A DNA stretch of 64,000 nucleotides, from contig JABLUY010000174.1 of assembly GCA_013306675.1 (NCBI GenBank), forward strand, positions 1 through 64,000, in the 5' to 3' direction. Made by a program: the position numbers and the translations under genes. The notes under the pieces are model-generated. The model did no database searches. It had not been told where the DNA came from and saw nothing but the letters and a program-made list of their open reading frames with translations. The DNA is from Thraustochytrium sp. TN22 (taxonomy: Eukaryota; Sar; Bigyra; Thraustochytrida; Thraustochytriidae). This document shows, one piece after another, positions 9,739 to 18,690 of this stretch. Each line of letters starts with the position of its first letter. Positions within the stretch are counted from its first letter, which is position 1.

Positions 9739-9883
9739 GAGGAGCTCGTTCAAGTCTGCGATGGGTCGCAATTCTACATGCACACAAGCAAGCCCGTTCA
9801 AGTCTACGATCGCATATTCTGAATTATGCGTTTCTCCTGCGTCTCCTCAAGAAGCAAAAGCGACAACTCACATTCTTCCCTGC
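9429..9883. other. Spacer with (GCAC)n microsatellite
   Basis: Contains a GCAC tetranucleotide tract at about 9709-9738 and otherwise unique sequence that is less GC-rich than the genes. No gene seen. Confidence 0.6.
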
Positions 9884-10504
9884 TCAACTCGGTGGTGGGA
9901 CTCGGACGCTTGCCCTTGCCGTCGGTTTGGCTTGTGGACGGTGGGACTCGGACGCTTGCCCTTGCCGTCGGTTTGGCTTGTGGACGGTGGGCGCAATTAT
10001 GACCGTCTCGCCGCTGGTCAGGCAGTCGCAGAGGCGAGCGTCCGCCGCCAAGGGGACGCCCTCCTCCGTGGCCGCCGAGAGGAGGCGCGGCGCGATGCGC
10101 GGTGCGCCCTTGGAGAGGCGGTCATGCTGCCGCAGCCGACCGTGGGGCTGGAGACGCTCCTCGTTGCGCTGACATGCCGCTTGCACGAGCCATCGCACGC
10201 TCTGCTCGCCAGCGCCACAGCGCAGCTCCATGCTTGGGCCCTGGCACAGCTGCACGACGACCGTGAAGCAACTCTGCGCATTGCTCACCGCGGCCGCCGT
10301 GGTTGGTCTGTACGCGACGCGTTCTCCGGTGAGCTCGTTCTCGTAGGCCATCTTGCCCGGCCTCGACGCGGACTCCACCTCCTTCCAGCCGTCCGGCAGG
10401 CGGCTCGCGGCGTTCGGGCCGTCCACCGCGTGCAGCGCCATGAGCGACGCGTCGCCGCCGGACAGGAGCATCTGCAGCGAGGCTCGTCGCTCACGCGTCG
10501 CCAT
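9884..10504 (-). CDS. WW-domain protein with a possible ubiquitin-like C-terminal half
   Basis: 206 residues from the ATG at 10504. Residues about 36-68 form a WW-like domain (LPDGWKEVES, then MAYENELTGERVAYRP) that keeps the first tryptophan and the YEN core but has tyrosine where the second tryptophan normally sits. Residues about 80-173 (VVVQLCQGPSMELRCGAGEQ to SGETVIIAP) have the spacing of a ubiquitin-like beta-grasp fold; this is tentative. The last 35 residues are read through a duplicated 46-bp element (9894-9985), so the true C-terminus may have been altered by that duplication. WW domains bind proline-rich partners; the partner is unknown. Confidence 0.6.
   Translation of the reverse strand: MATRERRASLQMLLSGGDASLMALHAVDGPNAASRLPDGWKEVESASRPGKMAYENELTGERVAYRPTTAAAVSNAQSCFTVVVQLCQGPSMELRCGAGEQSVRWLVQAACQRNEERLQPHGRLRQHDRLSKGAPRIAPRLLSAATEEGVPLAADARLCDCLTSGETVIIAPTVHKPNRRQGQASESHRPQAKPTARASVRVPPPS
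9894..9985. repeat. Two tandem copies of a 46-bp element containing ACTCGGAC
   Basis: Copies at 9894-9939 and 9940-9985 are identical and a third copy's first bases follow. Each carries ACTCGGAC (9900, 9946). The length is not a multiple of three, so the second copy shifts the frame at the end of the WW gene. Confidence 0.9.
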
Positions 10505-10961
10505 ACGGTCGTCCCTCCGAGCGCTTCGCTGAAGTCAGCTACCGTCGTACATGTGATTTGCTCGCTTCGTTCACCATTGACCCGTGTGCCGGCATTACGG
10601 CGTGTGCTGAGCGCCCGCGCGAGTGACTGTAAGTGACACGGACACTGTACCGTGATGATTGATCATGTGTCCTCACACGCGCGGCAGAAACGGATTTGCG
10701 GGGTCTAGCCGCGCCAAGCACGCCCGCCCGCCCTCGAAGCTGCCGCGCGCCTGCTCGCACGCACGCGCAAGGGCGCGCGCGATGCTGGTCATGGTGAAAG
10801 AAAGCATGGACATGGACATTGCCAGTGGTCGGTTCTTCTTTTTTTATGCTACGGTAGTACCACCTACACACATACGAACACACACAAAACGGCGACAAGG
10901 GCACATAACCTCGGCCGACCAGATCAGGTTTGCTGGCTCATCTGACGCGCACCTCGACGGT
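10505..10961. other. Spacer upstream of WW gene and downstream of TTC29
   Basis: No gene seen. An A/C-rich tract with CACACA units lies at 10861-10890. It should hold the WW gene promoter next to 10504 and the TTC29 3' end. Confidence 0.5.
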
Positions 10962-12200
10962 TCATGAAGAAGACGAGACAGTCACGCGAAAGGCAGGGAA
11001 CTCGCGCCGCACGCGCCAGTCCAGGAGCGCAGGCAGGTCGGCCTGCACCATGTGCAAGAGGTCGTGGCGGCGCGCGTTGCGCATGGCCAGGCCGAGAAGC
11101 ACGCGAGCGTCGTCAATGGTGCGATTCTCGCTACTCTGGTGCTTGCGGACGAGCGAGAAGTTCTTCTCGAAGAACGAGACGGCCGTGTCGTAGTTGCCGG
11201 CCTCGGAGTGCACCAGGCCGAGGCGGCGGCAGGCGGAGGCCTCCATGACCGGGTTGTGCGTCTGCTGCGCGATTTCCAGGCCCTGCTGCAGGTACTCCAC
11301 GGCCTTGTCGGCCTTGGCTTCCATCTGCAGGTACGCCTCGGCCAGCAGCTCGCAGACGCGGCCCTTGTCAGAGAGCTTGCCGGCCTTGTCAAAGAAGTCG
11401 AGACTCTGCGCCAGCGCGACCACGGCGCGCTCCGGCTTGGCGAGCGCGTTGAAAGCGCGGCCCAAGCGGGCGTTGGCGTGCGCCTTGGCGGATGCGTTGC
11501 GCTCCTCGGTGGCGAGGCGAACGACGCGCTCCAAGTAGTCGACGATGTCGTCGCGGTCGCGGGGCGTGCTCGTGGGCAGCGCCTCGAGCTCCGCGGCTCG
11601 CTTGTCGTAGACGATGGCCAGCTGCTTGCGCGCGCGCTCCGTGGCGTCCTGGTCGCTGGTCTGGTCCGCGAGCTCCAGCAGGCGCTCGAGGTGCTCGATG
11701 GCCTGCGCCGTGCGGCCGGCCAGCTGTTGCAAAGTCACGCCAAGGCGGAAGCGTGCCTCTTTCTCCGAGCCCGTGTCCTCGACGAGCTGCGAGATCTTGA
11801 GACACTTCTCGAGAAAGACAGTGCTGGTCGCGGGGTCGCCCTGCTCGCCAAAGGCGACCGCCAGGTCGCGGTAGTTCTCGAACACAAGGGTTGGCGCGCC
11901 GCCGCGGCGCGCCTTCTCCGCGCTCGTCAGCTTCTCCTGCACGAAAGCGAGGTCCAGGCCGCCTGTGGCGACTGGCGACGACGCTCCCGCGGCACTACCT
12001 GGCCTGGATGGCGATGCCTCCGGCCCGCCGCTCGCAAGCTTGGATTCCTCCACGACTTCGCCGCTGTCGTCCGCACGGTCATCCTTGTGTACAAGGTAGA
12101 AGAAGTCCACGTACGACTGCACGAAGCCGCCAGTGAGGATGTCCACGCAGTACGCCAGCTCGGCCGGCTCGCTGGCGGCCTCCGTGGCCGCGCTCGCCAT
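10962..12200 (-). CDS. TTC29: TTC29-like tetratricopeptide protein of the flagellar axoneme
   Basis: 412 residues from the ATG at 12200 (MASAATEAASEPAELAYC); the open frame extends to 12359, but this ATG has a purine-rich context and upstream sequence is not protein-like. A short N-terminal helical region (CVDILTGGFVQSYVDFFYLV) is followed by a disordered serine/proline linker and then six to seven TPR helical pairs from about residue 105 (FENYRDLAVAFGEQGD, LRLGVTLQQ-type, AHANARLGRAFNAL, KGRVCELLAEAYLQM, EASACRRLGLVHSEAGNYD). TTC29 is known to be needed for intraflagellar transport or dynein function in sperm and protist flagella. Assignment rests on architecture and the N-terminal motif. 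Another TPR protein is possible, but the order fits TTC29 best. Confidence 0.65.
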   Translation of the reverse strand: MASAATEAASEPAELAYCVDILTGGFVQSYVDFFYLVHKDDRADDSGEVVEESKLASGGPEASPSRPGSAAGASSPVATGGLDLAFVQEKLTSAEKARRGGAPTLVFENYRDLAVAFGEQGDPATSTVFLEKCLKISQLVEDTGSEKEARFRLGVTLQQLAGRTAQAIEHLERLLELADQTSDQDATERARKQLAIVYDKRAAELEALPTSTPRDRDDIVDYLERVVRLATEERNASAKAHANARLGRAFNALAKPERAVVALAQSLDFFDKAGKLSDKGRVCELLAEAYLQMEAKADKAVEYLQQGLEIAQQTHNPVMEASACRRLGLVHSEAGNYDTAVSFFEKNFSLVRKHQSSENRTIDDARVLLGLAMRNARRHDLLHMVQADLPALLDWRVRREFPAFRVTVSSSS

Positions 12201-13839
12201 CCTGATTTTTTTTGTCGCGCAAGAGCAAACCCGGTCACGCCTCCCGCGCAGCGCGGTTGCAGGCGGGCACTGGCAGGTAGGCAGACAGGCTCTTGAGGTA
12301 GGCCAGGCAGCAAGTGATTGCCCTCGTGCCCAATGAGCTTGCGCTGGAGCCGCCGCCACCGCCGGCCCCGCTGCCGCCGCTGCGAGGTCTCAGCGCGCAC
12401 ACGTGCCGTGCCAGCTCGGCCGGCTCGCACACGGCTCGCCTTCAAGTGACTTTTAACTATATGTACCACGCTCGCATTGCCTCGCATTGCCTCGCGATGC
12501 GCGCCGATGCGCACACCGCGTTCTCGAGCATTTTCTCTCGACACCTCCAAGTCGAACGAAAGACTTGCCCGTTGGACGGGTTCGCCGTCGCCGCCGCTAT
12601 AACGCGACCGGATCCGGAGCCGACTCGGAGTGGCCGGGACCAGCGGGGAGTGACCGTTGGCGCCGAGGCGCATCGCTCTGACACCCGCACACTCGTCCTG
12701 GCTCCCCCTGGTGACAGTGGTGAGTCGATTGATTCTTCGAGTATCGATGCGATCGGAATCGGAGCTCGAGTGCGCGACCCCTGCGCTGCGAGGGGTTGCA
12801 CGCAAAGGGAGCCTAAGGGCTCGCTAAGGGCTCGCATTGCGTGCGCCGCGCGGTGCTTCGGAGAAAGCAGCTTCACATGGCATGCCAACCTCGTCCGCCA
12901 CCGAAGGATCGGGGTGGAACTTGGAGGCCCCACCACCTCGATGCGAATTGCTGTCCAATGGCAGCAATGCTTGTCTTGCTTGTCTTGCCTTCACTTCTTA
13001 CAAAAATTGAAACGCCAAAACTGCGCCCTGGACCCTGGTGGCGGAAGGGCGCACCGGCACTGACACTGCACTGCATTGGCACTCCGAGTCTCAAGCAAGA
13101 CACGAGGCCAGCTCAAGTCGGTCGGTGCGGGCCCAGCGGAGCCGTTTGCTCCAAGCCTGACGGTGCAAAGTCACCTTCTGCGGGCAAGAGAAGGCCCGAC
13201 GCGAACCGGGCCGCCACGGGCCGGGCCGCCCCCGTCGGGCCGCGCGGCGGGAGCCTATTATTCCAACGCGTACGTGGCTGGAACTCGGAGTCGAAGGTCA
13301 TCTTCATCTCGGCCGCCGCCAACGACACTCATACTCGGAGCGCCCCGCGGAACGTGACCTGTTTTATTGCTGCTCCGAGTCAGCTTGAGTGTGATGAATG
13401 AAGCCTCTCGAGCAAAATCTGCCTGGTGAAGTCCGAGAACGCGGAGGCAGGGCAGCTAGGGTGGCCGACCTGTCTCCCGACCAACAGGGGTTACAGGGGA
13501 AAGGACTACGGCCGTCCTTTTGTTAGCAGAGGACTTTACTTGAGGGTGGAGTTTCTGTCGAGACGCACCAATCCGTGAGCGGGTGCTTTGAAGTCCGATT
13601 GCACTCGCTGCGAGCTGGAAGCCCCAGCGGGACGAGACGATCGAGACTGGCGCAGGCCGCAGATCAGGTTCAGGGCCGCCTGACTGGCCGCGCCAGTGGT
13701 CAGGGTGGCGTAGGCGACGGTCGTCAAGCGGGTGGGCCAAGGACCAGCCGAGCCAAGCCGAGCCGAGCCGAGCTGTGGCGAGGCGAGGCGAGACGAGCTG
13801 GTCGCGTCAAAGGACGCCGACCCGTCGCCAGATGCCATC
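12201..13839. other. Long divergent spacer with clustered ACTCGGAG motifs
   Basis: A 1.6-kb region between TTC29 and the 13840 membrane protein. ACTCGGAG or its complement occurs at 12623, 13082, 13283, 13333 and 13373. A GCATTGCCTC direct repeat lies at 12474-12493 and a CCGAG/CGAGG tract at 13741-13797. No gene seen. Confidence 0.55.
13082..13380. promoter_or_regulatory. Cluster of four ACTCGGAG-type motifs
   Basis: CTCCGAGT at about 13082 and 13373 and ACTCGGAG at 13283 and 13333, within 300 bp and about 460-760 bp upstream of the ATG at 13840. Two copies lie in each orientation. Regulatory role inferred. Confidence 0.35.
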
Positions 13840-16047
13840 ATGCTCCTTGCCAGTGCAACCGTGGCGCCGCTGAGCCGAGCGATGAGCAAGTCTTCGTCCG
13901 CGGTGAAGAGCTCGATCGCAAGACACCGTGACGACAACTCCTTTAGCAGCGAGGTCTTCAGCGAGGAGCGCGCGGTGCGCTACCTCATCCCGGCATGCAG
14001 GCCACGACGCATCCGTGAGTCGCGCACAGTCGCTCGGGTCGTGGCCACCAACAGACTTGCGTATTCCTCAAGCGGTCCGAAGGCTGCAGCCATGCGCTTC
14101 GCCGCCTTCGTGCTCTTTTCCTTTGTGCACGTGATGCTCGTGTACCGGCAGGAGCAGACTGCGGCCGCCTTCGTGGCGGCGCTAAGCGTCTTGCTCACCC
14201 TTCGACCGGTGCTCGCATTCCGCGTCGACCTGCTGGACCCGCTCTTCTCCACCTTTCGCGTAATTTTCACCCTGGGCAACATGACTGTCTTTATGGGGTC
14301 CATCATGACTCTCTGCCAGGGAGCACCGGGCCTGCAGGTGGGCGCTTTGATCTTTTTGACCGCCACAGTGGCGCCCTTTCTGGACGCCCTGCCGTACCAC
14401 CTGCGGAAGCGGACCGCTCCGTACTGCTTGGCCTTTGCCTTTATGTTTCTCGCCGAGGGCGCCGGCTTCGCCTTCGGTGCCATGGGAACGTCCAAAGAGG
14501 CCCGCATCGAGATCGTTGGCGTCGTCTCCATGTCGATTCGCGGGAAGATTCTGGTCTTCGCCGGCAACGCCGCCTTCTTCATGCTTACCATGTGGGACTC
14601 CATCCGGCGGCGGCCGCTGCGCATGGCCATGTACCAGGCGCCCATGCAGTACGTGCGCATGAGCCAGGGACAGCTCTCCCGCTTCCAGACACAGGTGCGT
14701 CTGCACAAGCATCGCATGCGGGTGTCGAACGGGCTCATCCTCAGCAAGCGCTCCGTCGTCTCGGCGACGGAGGCGGCGCAGCCACGGGATGGCATCGAGC
14801 GCCCGCAGGCCAGCTGCCTGGCCATGTTCTCCTGTGCGTCAGCACGCAGAGTGCGCATGCGCCGGTCCGTGCTCCGCGCCTTCTGCGGTAACTTTTTGCC
14901 GCGTGCTTCGCTCTGGATCCACCGCTACGTCCCTGGAGCAGGACTCCTCATGGCACTCACCTCGGCGGCCAGCATCACGCTCATGCTCATGATCCTGAGC
15001 GAAGCGGACGAGGCGCTCGCGGCCAAGCTGCTGGGTGTCGAGATCGTGTGTACCGCGCTCTCTGCGCTTGGTACCACGGTGCTCATCGAGGCGGACGTCG
15101 CCCGCCTGCTTTGCAGGCAGCTCGAGACGCGCTTCGTCTTGCTCCTGCACTTCACGGGCACAGTGATCACACTATTGATCATGTCGCCACTGCGGCTCGT
15201 GTCGGTGTTTGCCTGCATGCCGGTGGTGGCCAACGCCATCTTCTGTGATGCGCTGCCCACCTTTGTGCTGCGGCGTGGGGCGCGCGTCGGCCTCGTGGCG
15301 CTCGTGCTCTACTTCCTCGTTGGCCTTTACCACGGCCTGGCCGGCCAGTACTTTGTGCTGCGTGATGTCTCCTACCAAACACTCGTCGCAGACCTCGCCG
15401 AGGGTTGCATCGCGACGGTCGCGGTCTTCCACCTCAAGCACGTTTACCATGCTGTCACGCGCCCCGGCTGCTGCGTGGCGCTCACCGCGCCAGTAGCCGT
15501 GCTCCAAATGACCGGCGCCGACTATTCCGCGCTGCTCCGCGCCTACGACCAGGTCATTGGCCAGGCCAAGGCCAACGCTTTGGAGAACGCAGTCAACCCT
15601 CAAAACATGAACGAATGGGAGATGGCGGTCTCGTCCTGTGGCTCCGAGTCCGGCATTGAGTCTGGCGCTGACGACCACCTCGGCGAGGCTGTCGGCGAGG
15701 CTGGTGCCGAGTCTCGCGCCGAGTCTCGCGCCGAGTCTCGCGCCGAGTCGCGCGCCGGCACCGACCTGTCATGCGACCCCTGCCCCTCGGACGCGGACGT
15801 GGACTTCGAGGCGAGCGACCTTCATTTTGAGCCGAACTCCTCCACGAGCAGCGCCGATGGCATCACCTACAGCGGCTCCGAGCCTGCTTCTGCTCGAACT
15901 TCGAGCGAGGGGGACTTGACCCAAAACGACGCCTACGTCGCCAGCCTGCAGCACGATGAAGCATGCGCTGATGACGACGCAGTGCCGCCTACTACTGCAA
16001 GCTCGAGCACCACGCGGTCGCCTTCGACTCTGCTCCAGCTCCGATGA
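13840..16047 (+). CDS. Polytopic membrane protein of unknown family
   Basis: 735 residues from the ATG at 13840 (MLLASATVAP); a start at 13882 (MSKSSSAVKSS) is equally plausible. A basic cytosolic N-terminus is followed from about residue 87 by around eleven hydrophobic segments in two groups: MRFAAFVLFSFVHVMLVY, VAALSVLLTLRPVLAF, LQVGALIFLTATVAPF, CLAFAFMFLAEGAGFAFG and FAGNAAFFMLTMW, then after a soluble loop (residues 270-365) GLLMALTSAASITLMLMI, FVLLLHFTGTVITLLIM, VGLVALVLYFLVGLYHG and neighbours. The C-terminal 150 residues are acidic, serine-rich and carry four AESR repeats (about 15711-15755). No known transporter signature is seen. The end of the gene (16001-16040) is duplicated just after the stop. 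Confidence 0.75.
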   Translation: MLLASATVAPLSRAMSKSSSAVKSSIARHRDDNSFSSEVFSEERAVRYLIPACRPRRIRESRTVARVVATNRLAYSSSGPKAAAMRFAAFVLFSFVHVMLVYRQEQTAAAFVAALSVLLTLRPVLAFRVDLLDPLFSTFRVIFTLGNMTVFMGSIMTLCQGAPGLQVGALIFLTATVAPFLDALPYHLRKRTAPYCLAFAFMFLAEGAGFAFGAMGTSKEARIEIVGVVSMSIRGKILVFAGNAAFFMLTMWDSIRRRPLRMAMYQAPMQYVRMSQGQLSRFQTQVRLHKHRMRVSNGLILSKRSVVSATEAAQPRDGIERPQASCLAMFSCASARRVRMRRSVLRAFCGNFLPRASLWIHRYVPGAGLLMALTSAASITLMLMILSEADEALAAKLLGVEIVCTALSALGTTVLIEADVARLLCRQLETRFVLLLHFTGTVITLLIMSPLRLVSVFACMPVVANAIFCDALPTFVLRRGARVGLVALVLYFLVGLYHGLAGQYFVLRDVSYQTLVADLAEGCIATVAVFHLKHVYHAVTRPGCCVALTAPVAVLQMTGADYSALLRAYDQVIGQAKANALENAVNPQNMNEWEMAVSSCGSESGIESGADDHLGEAVGEAGAESRAESRAESRAESRAGTDLSCDPCPSDADVDFEASDLHFEPNSSTSSADGITYSGSEPASARTSSEGDLTQNDAYVASLQHDEACADDDAVPPTTASSSTTRSPSTLLQLR

Positions 16048-16111
16048 TATGATGATGTACTAGAGCCTGCGCTCGAGCACCACGCGGTCGCCGTTGACTC
16101 TGCTACAGCCT
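16001..16111. repeat. 70-bp-spaced direct duplication spanning the stop of the membrane protein gene
   Basis: GCTCGAGCACCACGCGGTCG at 16001 recurs at 16071, and both copies continue into a near-identical GACTCTGCT segment. The first copy is coding and the second lies after the TGA at 16045-16047. Confidence 0.85.
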
Positions 16112-16684
16112 GCGCCGCTTCTCAGCTCATCTCAGCTACGGACTCGGACAAAGCGAGAGAGAACCAACCGCAACCAACCTTGTGGGGTAGGGTTCCTAGG
16201 TACCAAACAAGATGCAAGATGAAGATGCAAGATGTAACCGAGCGAATCAAGCGCAGGCGCGCGCTCACATGTCAGACTTGGCGCGACTTCAACTTGGCCA
16301 CGAAGACTTTGCCCCGAAAGCCCCGCGATCCTGCGGACAGAGGCGAACGTCCGCAGCCACAGGACAGCCACAGGACGTCACAGCCACGACTCCAATCAAT
16401 CGATCGATCGATCGATCGACGGAAACCAATCACCCAACCCAAGCCGAGGCCAGGGCGCCAGGCCGGAGACTCGTCGCCATGGCGACGCGCGGCGCCGGCT
16501 GAGGCAGGCAGGCAGGCGACGGCCTGGCGGGGCGCGCCGCCCTGCGGCCCGAGAGCGCCAAGAGGGCCGCCGCCGCGATGGCGCGGGAGAACGCCCGGCG
16601 CTCGCCCGCGCGCGCGGCGGCAGAGCGCGAGCACGAGGACGCGAGCGCCACGCACGCGGTGCCGTCTCCGCAGCGCGCAGCGGC
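16048..16684. other. Spacer with ACTCGGAC motif and GATC tract
   Basis: After the 3' duplication, an ACTCGGAC octamer lies at 16142-16149 and a (GATC)n tract at 16397-16420. An open frame from 16578 (MARENARRSPARAAAERE) looks protein-like for about 35 residues and then loses character just where the KIX frame begins, so an unseen 5' exon of the KIX gene is possible. Confidence 0.45.
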
Positions 16685-17029
16685 ATGCACCGCGTGGACG
16701 AGCACACGGAGGCGATGCGCGCGGCCGTGGCGACGGAGCGCGCCGAGGAGGAGGGCAAGTCGCACGGCGGCGACTGGCGCGACGCGCGCAGCGACCGGCG
16801 GCTGCGGTCGCGCGTGCGGTCGGGCGTGCGCAGGGCGCTGCAGAGCTCGTCGGCGATCGCCGGCATCCACAGCTCGACGCTGGACATGCTCGTGCGCAGG
16901 ATCGAGGACCGCATGTACGCGACGGCCAACTCGCGTGCGGCCTTCGAGGAGTCCGCCACCGTGGAGCGCCGCACCTGGGACACGCTGCGCAACCTCGCGG
17001 CGCCTCCGTCGAGCCGCGACGAGGCGTGA
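16685..17029 (+). CDS. Small stand-alone KIX-domain protein
   Basis: 114 residues from the ATG at 16685. From residue about 31 to 105 it matches the KIX domain of CBP/p300 and related co-activators: DWRDARSDRRLRSRVR aligns with the first helix, LDMLVRRIEDRMY with helix 2, and EDRMYATANSRAAFEE with the CBP segment EGDMYESANSRDEYYH (eight of sixteen identical by my alignment). KIX domains are three-helix bundles that bind transactivation domains; they normally sit inside very large proteins (CBP/p300, MED15). Here the domain fills almost the whole protein. It may be a free co-activator or decoy, or the last exon of something larger. Confidence 0.75.
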   Translation: MHRVDEHTEAMRAAVATERAEEEGKSHGGDWRDARSDRRLRSRVRSGVRRALQSSSAIAGIHSSTLDMLVRRIEDRMYATANSRAAFEESATVERRTWDTLRNLAAPPSSRDEA

Positions 17030-17415
17030 ACTCGAAAAGAGGAATGACGGGTGAGTTGTGAGATTGGGTGAGATTGGGTGAGAGGGGGAAAGGCGCGCGT
17101 GCTCTTGCGGTCCATGATGCTATCTTTTAATCTAGTTATCCCTGTCTGAAGAATCAGTGAGGAGGAAACAACACACTGAAAATGCTGAGACTGAAGCACG
17201 CGTGCCGGCTCCGACTGCTCTACGCACACACTCACACAAGCGATCAACTAACCATCGATCACGACGCAGAATTCGCCGTCCCCCCCTCACCCCCTTTTGG
17301 AGTCCAAGTCCTTTTCTCCTGCAGGGCCTTCTTGTTTGTTTGAAATACACAACGGGACACAGTAAACGAAGTTTGGTCCTTGTAATGCCTTGGAATGAAG
17401 TTATGCTGCTCCCAC
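17030..17415. other. Convergent spacer between KIX gene and hydrolase 1
   Basis: 3' regions of two converging genes. Contains a GAGATTGGGT direct repeat at 17058-17080 and AT-richer sequence around 17110-17150. No gene. Confidence 0.6.
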
Positions 17416-18690
17416 TCACTCGCGGTCCTCGAGGCAGGGGTTCTTGGCGAGCGTGGCAAGTGAAGAGCAGGTGTCCAGAACGATCTCCGGGACAGCGGCG
17501 AGCATGATCTCGGCGCCATGCAACGCGCCCTGGAGCTGCTTGCAGGTGGCGGGCGCGCCGGCTGCGGCGAGGCGGCGGAAGAAGTTGACGCCCTCGTCGC
17601 GCAGCGGGTCGAACTCGCCGACCTGGATGACGGTGCGCGGAAACTGCGCGAGGTCCTCGTCCGTGGCGAAGACGGGCCAGGCGAGCGCATTCTTGGCCTC
17701 GTACGCCTCGAGGCCGTAGCCGATGGCGGCGTTGAGGCCGGCGGTCATGCGCAAGAAGAGACCGTTGTTCTCCGAGTCGAGGTGGCTGACGCCGAGAATG
17801 CCGTCGTTGGAGACGTCCTGCGGCCAGCGGCCCGCAATGTAGGGGCACATGGCATAGAGACCGTGGCGCACGAGGTCGCGGCGGCCCTCGCGGATGGCCT
17901 TGAGGGCGACCGTGAGCGTGAGGTTGCCACCGCCGCTCTCGCCGGCCACCACGATGCGGTCATCGATGCCGAGGTCCTCCTTGTGGTCGTGCACCCACTC
18001 CAGCGCACTGTAGCAGTCGTTGAGGCCCGCCGGGAAAGGCGCGGTGCGCGGGTTCGTCGCCGTGGGCACCTCGCAGTTGGTAAAGTCCGGAAGCACGACC
18101 ACAACGCCGTGCTTGGCGAGGATCTTGGCGATGTTCTGGTAGTTCGGGTCGAAGGCCGAGTTGCTCGCCATGCCGCCGCCATGAAGATACACCACACAGG
18201 GACGGGGCTCGTCGGCGTCGTGGTCCGGGCGGATGATGGACAGCGCGATGGAGTTGCCCTCCGGCTGCGATTCGATCGTCTCCCTGGTGCACACCAGGCC
18301 GTCCTCGTTGGCCAGCCGCGCCGCGCTCTCCGGCAGGGGCGGACCCACGCCCTCCTTGGTGAGCACGGCGCCCAGATACCCGAGGCCCTGCATGCGCTTG
18401 GCCAGCAGTTCCTCGCGCGTCTTGGTCTCCCCGCGGTCGTCCAGCATGCACACGCCGGCCACGACGAAGGGCCGCATGAAGTCGCCCTTGAAGCGCGGGT
18501 CCACGCGCGGGTCGTCCAGCAGCCGCCGCCACTGCCACTCGATCAGCCCACGCGTCTCGGCGTCCACCACGTCATCCTGCTCCTGCTCCTTGGCCGCCAT
18601 TTCCGCGCTCGCCGCCGCCTCTTCCTTGCCCGCGCTCGCGCTCGTCGCCGCGGCCTTCTTGGCTGCCGTCGACTTGCGGAAGAACCCCAT
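17416..18690 (-). CDS. Alpha/beta-hydrolase, hormone-sensitive-lipase family (abhydrolase_3), copy 1
   Basis: 424 residues from the ATG at 18690. A lysine/alanine-rich N-terminal 45 residues and a helical cap (residues 45-130) precede the hydrolase fold. The HSL-family oxyanion motif HGGG is at residues 170-173 (VVYLHGGGMASNSAFDP), the nucleophile Ser252 in GESGGGN, the catalytic Asp361 in EFDPLRDEG and the catalytic His391 in GALHGAEIM, so the triad is intact. Members hydrolyse esters or acyl-lipids; the substrate here is unknown. It is followed in the same direction by a close paralogue at 19534-20724, so the pair arose by tandem duplication. No signal peptide; probably cytosolic or lipid-droplet associated. 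Confidence 0.88.
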   Translation of the reverse strand: MGFFRKSTAAKKAAATSASAGKEEAAASAEMAAKEQEQDDVVDAETRGLIEWQWRRLLDDPRVDPRFKGDFMRPFVVAGVCMLDDRGETKTREELLAKRMQGLGYLGAVLTKEGVGPPLPESAARLANEDGLVCTRETIESQPEGNSIALSIIRPDHDADEPRPCVVYLHGGGMASNSAFDPNYQNIAKILAKHGVVVVLPDFTNCEVPTATNPRTAPFPAGLNDCYSALEWVHDHKEDLGIDDRIVVAGESGGGNLTLTVALKAIREGRRDLVRHGLYAMCPYIAGRWPQDVSNDGILGVSHLDSENNGLFLRMTAGLNAAIGYGLEAYEAKNALAWPVFATDEDLAQFPRTVIQVGEFDPLRDEGVNFFRRLAAAGAPATCKQLQGALHGAEIMLAAVPEIVLDTCSSLATLAKNPCLEDRE

